Source of the DNA: Gambelia wislizenii
Taxonomy: Eukaryota > Chordata > Lepidosauria > Squamata > Crotaphytidae
NCBI GenBank assembly: GCA_030847615.1
Contig: JAUMIR010000002.1
Location: 242,811,809 to 242,875,808 of the forward strand
DNA length: 64,000 nucleotides
Reading direction: 5' to 3'
Position 1 is the stretch's first letter. Every line of letters begins with the position of its first letter. The notes under the pieces are model-generated. The model had not been told where the DNA came from and did no database searches. It worked only from the letters and a program-made list of their open reading frames with translations. Positions 58,103 to 64,000 of the stretch are shown here, in pieces. The position numbers were made by a program, and so were the translations under genes.

Positions 58103-58639
58103 GCCCACCACTAGCTTCCAAAGTCATGTGCATTTGTAAACAGAACACAAAAGTTTCCTGTTTTTGCTTAAAAAAATAAAAATAAAAATGAGTTTAATAA
58201 CATGTTTAATCACAAAATGAAACTGGTGGTACAGAAAGAATATGATTCCATTCAAATGCATTCAGAATGTAGTTCTAGTATATTCAAATACAGCTACTAT
58301 CTTGCAAGAACTATAACAAAGAGAAAAAGAAAATTTTAAAAAGAGTTAACAAGGACAGGATAAATACAACCAAAAAAGAAAGCAGATGTGTTACAAAGAA
58401 AAGTGACATCACTAGTCATGAAACCAGGATTCTCAGTTGGCTGTCAAATAGCATTTCTGGGATTTTCCTTGCAGAAGATGCTGGAACAGTCCTGGCCTGA
58501 TTTTATACCCCCAGCTCCCAGATAAGACACAATTGGGTGTGGGAAGGCAGTGCATGCGTCTCCTAAGAGGCAGTTGGAAGCTAGTCAGTAGGCCACAGGA
58601 GAGGAAAATATCTACAGAGGCAGCAATAGCAGCAGTTGG

Positions 58640-58905
58640 GTGACTCAATTTGCCTTATACACACTGGAGATACCATGAGAAGTCATGACTCCTTAGAAAA
58701 GACAATAATGCTCGGTAAGGTAGGAGGCAGTAAGAAAAGAAGGCGGCTGCATTACAGGTGCATAGAGTCAATCAAAGCAGCCACAGGTGATCTCAGTCTG
58801 CAAGACCTGAGTAGGGCTGTTGACGATAAGATTTAGAGGTCTCTCATTCAGAGTCACCATAAGTCAAAGTTGCCTTGATGGCAATCAAGAACAGAGTAAC
58901 CAGGT
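58640..58905 (+). mobile_element. Bov-B-like LINE 3' end fragment
   Basis: Peptide DSLEKTIMLGKVGGSKKRRR, then IESIKAATGDLSLQDLSRAV, resembles the C-terminus of Bov-B/RTE-type ORF2. It is followed by a tail (agagtcaccataagtcaaag) like that of the tRNA and 5S SINEs here. Confidence 0.7.
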
Positions 58906-59276
58906 GTGAAAGAGAGGAAAGGAAAGACCATGAACAGCCATGGGTTCTAGAAATCCACTTTGCACCCAGACTAAGGGAAGTCTCTGGCACCAGTCAAGTC
59001 CACAGAACTGAGACAGGTGAGCATTTTAGAAACATTAACAGATCCACGAAGTAACAGAAAAAGGACGATAGCTGAAAACAGATCCTGCATCAAGCTTTAT
59101 TGAGAGACCATTCTGTGCCAATATTTAATGACTTCATTACTTCAAATTGCTTGGTAGATGACATGTTTACTGTACTTTGTGGAAAATTCATTAACTCAAA
59201 GGCGTGTAGACAGGAGCCTTGGGTTGTCTGTGCAATTGTTTGATAGACCTCCGTAGTTCATCCAGATGCTTTAGAA

Positions 59277-59410
59277 CAGTGATTCCCACACTAGTCCTCC
59301 AGGTGTTTAGGACTTCAGCTCCCAGAAGTCTCAGCCACCTTAGCCAATGATCAGGGATTCTGGGAGCTGAAGTCCAAAACAGCTGGAAGACCAGAGTTTG
59401 GGAAACACTG
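59277..59410. mobile_element. Palindromic hAT-type MITE
   Basis: Ends cagtgattcccacactagtc and ...accagagtttgggaaacactg. Perfect 8-bp target duplication ctttagaa at 59269-59276 and 59411-59418. Same family as 9374-9509. Confidence 0.9.
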
Positions 59411-59418
59411 CTTTAGAA

Positions 59419-59760
59419 CAGTGATGGGCAACCTTTTGAGCTTGATGTGTCAAACTTTGCCAAAAAAACTGAGCATAACTCAGGTGGTGTGTCACTTTGA
59501 AGAAAAAACTTTAGGGAACGGGGGTGGGGCATGGTGGAAAGTGGCGACCACGGCTTCAAAGCCCCGATCACCACTTTAGGGAGGGGGGGAGGGGGGAGGA
59601 AAGTGGCGACCGGGGCTTCAAAGCCCTGATCACCACTTTAGGGAGGGTGTGTGTGTGTGAAACATTCTTCTCGGCATGCGGCCGCCTCAGTGGCTGCGTG
59701 TCATCAAAAATGGCTATGCGTGTCAGTGCTGACACACGTGTCATAGGTTCGCCATCACTG
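59419..59760. mobile_element. Second, different hAT-type element in tandem
   Basis: Ends cagtgatgggcaacctttt and ...ataggttcgccatcactg, flanked by ctttagaa at 59411-59418 and 59761-59768. Inside is a two-fold repeat of gtggcgac...caccactttaggga (59538-59582, 59602-59645). Confidence 0.9.
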
Positions 59761-59768
59761 CTTTAGAA

Positions 59769-60452
59769 GGTGGAGAGGAAATGTTTGACAACTCTTGACT
59801 GTGAAAGACATACCTAAATTTATATTGGGTGAGTCTGAGCCTGCACTCTTTCTTAACACAAGAATTGTGTAGGAACCTGAGATCTAGCGATAGCCCCTAA
59901 AAATGCAACAGGATGTGGCTAAATGTTGTCTTCCCTCCTCCCTCTCCTTAGTTTTTCTCCTCTTCCCCGTAACCCCTGCCTACATTCTTCTCCTCTCTCA
60001 TTCCCTAGTCATCTTTTTTCCTTGCCCCTTTTCACTTTTGCATTTCCTGGCACCACAGCTCCTAATTAAACATCTTTGTCCTTTTGTTCACTTCCTTCCT
60101 TTCCCATAGGTCCTAGTTGCACTTGTCTTTTCCCTCTTTCCCTACTCCCCTCTTATCTTCCTCTTCTCCCACTGCTAATTCTCCTGGCTAGTTTTGTCTT
60201 ATCCCTCTTTCTTTTTTAATTTCTTATTCTCTTTTTACCTCTCTCCACCCACCCACCCCCAGCTATACTTACCATCTTCCTTCTCCTTCACACCACCTCT
60301 GGTCTCTCACATTCTTTGTCCTTTGTGCAAAGGAAAGACTGAAACCATGACAGAGATATATTGGATTCTCCACATTTTAAAGACACGAGATTCATTAAAA
60401 TCAATACGGCTTGTCTGTCATGCATAGATAGGATTGGCCTTATACAGCAGCA
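59769..60452. other. Pyrimidine-rich sequence, no gene seen
   Basis: 59925-60300 is strongly C/T-rich on the + strand. No exon supported. Confidence 0.5.
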
Positions 60453-60615
60453 CCATGATTCCACTTTAACTATCCTGGCTATGCAATCCTGAGATTTGCA
60501 CTTTGGGCAGGAACTAGAGTTTTCTGGCTGAGAATTTTGAAAACCCTTCCATAAAATGCCAATCCTGGGATTCCATAGGATGTTGCCATGGTGGTTAAAG
60601 TGGAATCATATGGCT
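60453..60615. mobile_element. Palindromic MITE
   Basis: Arms accatgattccactttaac and gttaaagtggaatcatatgg, with inner arms aatcctgagattt and aatcctgggatt. Confidence 0.75.
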
Positions 60616-60920
60616 ATAATCAAAAGAGTAGTATGTTGGTATGAATTTTAGTCTGAAAGAGAGGTCTATCCCCATTTCTTTCAGCTCTCCAAAATCTCTG
60701 GTGATAAGTAGCATTATGTTTATTTTGAGGGCGAAGGAGTTCTCTTGCATGATTGAAAGAAAAGGGGGGGATTGGTCAGTGAGGGTCACTGACTACTGTA
60801 ACCAATCCAGTTTGGAAAACTACTTTTGCTCGGAAAATGTTCTTTAGGCTCCAGCTCTCATGTGTTCTGAAAAGCAGTGCTTGAAAAGATATTAAAAACA
60901 TTGCTGAGGAAAGGTTGGGT

Positions 60921-60945
60921 TTTTGTTGTTGTTGTTGTTGTTGTT
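60921..60945. repeat. (TTG)n microsatellite
   Basis: A run of ttgttgttg. Confidence 0.95.
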
Positions 60946-61239
60946 CATTGCAGAGTCTGTAAAACTTAATTTTCAATCAGATACATTTTTTCTCAATTGT
61001 TTTTCATTTGAATGACATTCTCTGAGCTACTCCAGTTGATGCTTAATGACACCACCAGATGACATCCCTAGGCTTCAGATTTTGGCTCCCAGGCTCAGGG
61101 CCTGGGATGCCCCAGACCTGGCAGCCCTACCCCAAATGTGATTTTAGACAGTTGCTTTTAATTTATATTTGTTTAATATTTTTTATGGGGGAAGGTGGGG
61201 GTGGGGGGTGTTTAGGGATTTTTATCTGTATTGTATTTT

Positions 61240-61310
61240 AAATTTTTGTAAGCCGCCCCGATTGTTTTAACAGAGGGGCGGGGTATAAATAAATTTTATT
61301 TTTATTATTA

Positions 61311-61342
<32 letters not shown>
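61240..61342 (+). repeat. Retroposon tail plus (ATT)n microsatellite
   Basis: gtaagccgccccgattgttt and ggggcggggtataaataaat form a SINE/LINE-like tail, which leads into an (ATT)n run from 61288. Confidence 0.7.
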
Positions 61343-61345
<3 letters not shown>

Positions 61346-61429
61346 TTCATCAGCTCTGGTAAGCATCAGGTCTAAAGGAAAACAACAGTAGATCATCAAT
61401 ATACAAAACTGCCTTGTATTCATATTTGG

Positions 61430-62070
61430 TGTTGTCTATATGAGGCAATAAAATGTGGATTGATGTGCACTTATGCCAAGTTGCGGCAGCTTTCATTTGT
61501 CTTGTTTTTTGGCAAGATCGCAGGCATGCAAAGCTATCTGTGTTCATTGTTCAAATGAGCATGCCTGTGAATCAGCGAGCACAAGTGAATTGCTCACATT
61601 TTTATTGTCACCAATTGCTGCTGCCGAACAGTATTTAAAAAAAAAAAAGATATTCAAGGTGCGAAAGTGCAGTATTTCTCTTAAATAAATAGGAAAAAAG
61701 GGAGGAAGGCTGTTTCCTTGTCTGAGCACATGACTGCTATGGTGAAAATCCAACATGGCGGTTTCAGGCGCTAGCCTTGTTAGTAAGCTCTGCATCCTGC
61801 GCACATCTGACCAATCAGCTTTCCACTTCCACTGTTATCGGGAATGCACCCCAATGTGAATCGTTTGTACCAACGAGCAAAAGGGCGCATTCCCCATGGC
61901 ACTTTTAAAAAACTTCGGGAAAAGCCACATTATCATTTTTTCCTGATAAGTTTTTGGTGGTTTTGGCCCCCCTCCTTCCAAATATAGTGGATTGATGCAG
62001 GATCTCATTAAGACAAATTATATTCTTCTTGAATTCTATGAGGAGTATTTTTGCCATATAGACAACCCCT
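61430..62070 (+). mobile_element. Harbinger-like MITE, family A
   Basis: Inverted ends ggtgttgtctatatgaggca and the reverse complement of tgccatatagacaacccc. The core has aaaatccaacatggcgg and gaccaatcagctttcc. Confidence 0.75.
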
Positions 62071-63661
62071 TTGCCGTGCATATATCCAGTAATTGCTATA
62101 TATTGCTAGCACACATGCCACTTGCTTCCAAGTACATACACAGGAGTGTGCAGTAAGTCCCACTGTACAGAATGTGGTTTACACCCAAATTAGGGTGCAT
62201 AGGGTGCTTGCTCCCACCTTTCAGTTGTAATCTGATACACAGTTACCTGGCACCAAGTGCCAGAGAAAACAGTAGGATTTGCTTCTTAGCTGAAATGTAC
62301 ATGATTGTGCTGTTAGTTGGTTAATTAGATTGGTTATAACTCATGCAGTCAATTATATCTGCATATGAATAAAACAGTAGTTTTTGAAGGTATGTAACTA
62401 ATCCTTTTTTGGTTAGTAGGTGTATGAATGCAGCATATCGAGCTCCAGAAGAACTTCCTCATACGGCACAGCAAAGTGGGGAATGTCTCTTAGAGGATGG
62501 CACCTCTAAGGATAGAGGATTTTAAAATATTTTACTCATTTAACCAGGAAATACATTATAGCAGATTTTAAATCATTCATCATTGACTTTGGGGTCCTTT
62601 CCTGTTGGAAAAAGATTTCTCCTGAGCCTAAAATGGTCCAGATAGAGCCAAAAACATGGCAAAATTTCCTCCATCCCACCCAGAGGGCATTTTGGGGCAA
62701 AAAAAAAGAGGTTTTTAAAAAGTATTGTGGCATGTGGCCCTCCCAGCTTCTCCTGGGGAGCCCATCTAACTCTGTAACCTCTGACAGTTGTTCACCCTTA
62801 CATTCATGCAATCCAGACTTTCTCATACTGTTCCCCCTTAGGTGAATTGGATTACAACTCCCATTATCTTAAACCAGCATAGCCTTTGGACTATACTGCT
62901 GAAGGACTTCAGGTGGGGAAGGCTAAAATTACATAGGCTACCCATTGCAATTGGAATCTTAATAACTTCTATGTGAATGCAAACATGTATACATAAATAC
63001 GCAAAGGTTAGCAGGCTGGTAACATTAGCTTTGCAACACCTCTTTCTCTAAGTTCTCTCTTTTTCTCTCTCTGTCACCTGGAAAGTTTAGGCCTTTGTCC
63101 ATAAGAAAGACCAGCCATTTCTCTCTCACTATCCACTGATCATGGCATGCATGTATAAGCACCTTACTCTTTTTTCACTGTTTTATGTACTTTTCAGCAC
63201 TACCATATGCTTTTTGGGCAGGGCAGCCAGGATTATCTATACACTGTTATAGCTGCAGGCACAGCATTTTATATGCTTGTAAATGTTTACCCAACTGCCT
63301 TTAAAATATTTTGCTAAGCCTATATGTTTTACCCAGCCCAATAGGATGACTTCTCAACAACAGATGTTAACGAGAAACATAAAATTGTACTCTCTGATTC
63401 TGCCCCATAATAAGAATAAATGAGGAAGTTAAGTCTTTATGAAAAATACCAAATAGAACAGCCCATGGTTACTAGCAATGATGACTTGTGAGTCACCTCC
63501 AAACAGGAAAGACTTGTTTTCTAATCCTTTTTGTTTCACAGCTATTTGCACAGACTTGGTGCCCAGTGGAACTGGTGAGGCAGAGGGAGAACCCCCAGAG
63601 GCAGAGGCAGGGACATCTAGCTTGCTACCTAGTCTCATCCTGTGCAAGATAACCGTTTAAG
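62071..63661. other. No gene established
   Basis: No recognised exon. A possible but unsupported small exon near 63541 is noted among the rejected items. Confidence 0.4.
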
Positions 63662-63921
63662 TCAGTGATTCCTAACCTGGGGTCCAGGGATCCCCAGGGG
63701 TCTGTGATGTCCTCACAGGGGGTCCATGAAGGCTTGAGTGCTGCTTGGCCCACCTCCTCCCTACAGTGGAGTTACCCCCTGACAGGAGCCAAGGCAAAGG
63801 CTGGCTGGCTTGGCCTGCACATTGCCATTCAATCTGCTCCAGCCACAAACTTGCAGGAAGAAGCAGGAGAAAAGTCCCCCCCCTCTCCAGTGCCTCTGAG
63901 GGAAGGGTTAATTGATGGTAT

Positions 63922-63952
<31 letters not shown>

Positions 63953-63960
63953 GATATTAT
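63662..63960. mobile_element. hAT-type non-autonomous element with (ATC)n
   Basis: Starts cagtgattcctaacctgggg and shares aaggctggctggcttggcct and gaagaagcaggagaaaagt-type text with the inverted copy at 54246-54643. It ends in an (ATC)n run at 63921-63951. Confidence 0.7.
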
Positions 63961-64000
63961 TGTTATTACTTGCTATACCTAATGTAACATACACTGTTTC

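Noticed and set aside
63535..63655. A small + strand exon after the acceptor ttttgtttcacag
   Set aside because: The acceptor looks good and a gtgagg follows 34 bp later, but the peptide is unrecognised and no partner exon was found.
38376..64000. TMEM106C or VDR, the neighbours expected from mammalian synteny
   Set aside because: I looked for their characteristic peptide blocks on both strands and found none in this window.

Overview
This is 64 kb of vertebrate nuclear DNA, most probably from a squamate reptile (a lizard is the best guess). The evidence is a mixture of repeats typical of squamates: many CR1 LINE 3' ends, Sauria-type tRNA SINEs with Bov-B/L2-like relatives, SINEs derived from 5S rRNA, an L1 remnant, and many hAT, Tigger and Harbinger-like miniature DNA transposons. 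There are no operons, CRISPR arrays, tRNA or rRNA genes. I found no wholly new biological system. The noteworthy items are gene-neighbourhood, UTR and repeat-architecture observations.

Region 1 (1-17 kb, + strand) is the 3' part of COL2A1, the alpha-1 chain of type II procollagen. Eleven exons are resolved exactly at splice sites: seven alternating 108/54-bp Gly-X-Y exons, the 289-bp helix/telopeptide/propeptide junction exon, the 188- and 243-bp C-propeptide exons, and the terminal exon ending at 16442. Bases 1-3555 are intron with no exon I can see. The introns hold SINEs, a Tigger element, a palindromic hAT element and three copies of an interspersed repeat I do not recognise. The 3' UTR runs to about 16980.

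Region 2 (17-26 kb) is intergenic: CR1, 5S-SINE, tRNA-SINE, Tigger and Harbinger-like elements, plus a recent 151-bp direct duplication.

Region 3 (26.4-38.4 kb, - strand) is a complete coding region for a core 1 beta-1,3-galactosyltransferase (C1GALT1) family member. It has three coding exons and predicts 363 residues, with a splice acceptor just upstream of the start codon that implies further 5' UTR exon(s). The last intron (7.8 kb) is full of nested CR1, SINE and MITE insertions.

Region 4 (38.4-51 kb) is probably 5' intron or intergenic sequence: an L1 remnant, two adjacent minisatellites (a TG-rich one at 40.74-41.33 kb and a G-rich polypurine one at 41.69-42.84 kb), and a LINE ORF2 fragment split by a SINE. 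At 50.94-51.66 kb lies a CpG island with CCAAT, GC-box and TATA-like motifs, the only clear promoter-like sequence. It points rightwards, but may also serve the leftward gene.

Region 5 (51.7-64 kb) is gene-poor repeat DNA. It includes several nested transposons: a Harbinger-like and a hAT element each inserted into a 5S-derived SINE, and two hAT elements in tandem sharing three copies of one 8-bp target duplication.

The two genes are convergent. Both products act in the secretory pathway (a cartilage matrix collagen; a Golgi O-glycosylation enzyme), but nothing in the sequence shows that they work together.
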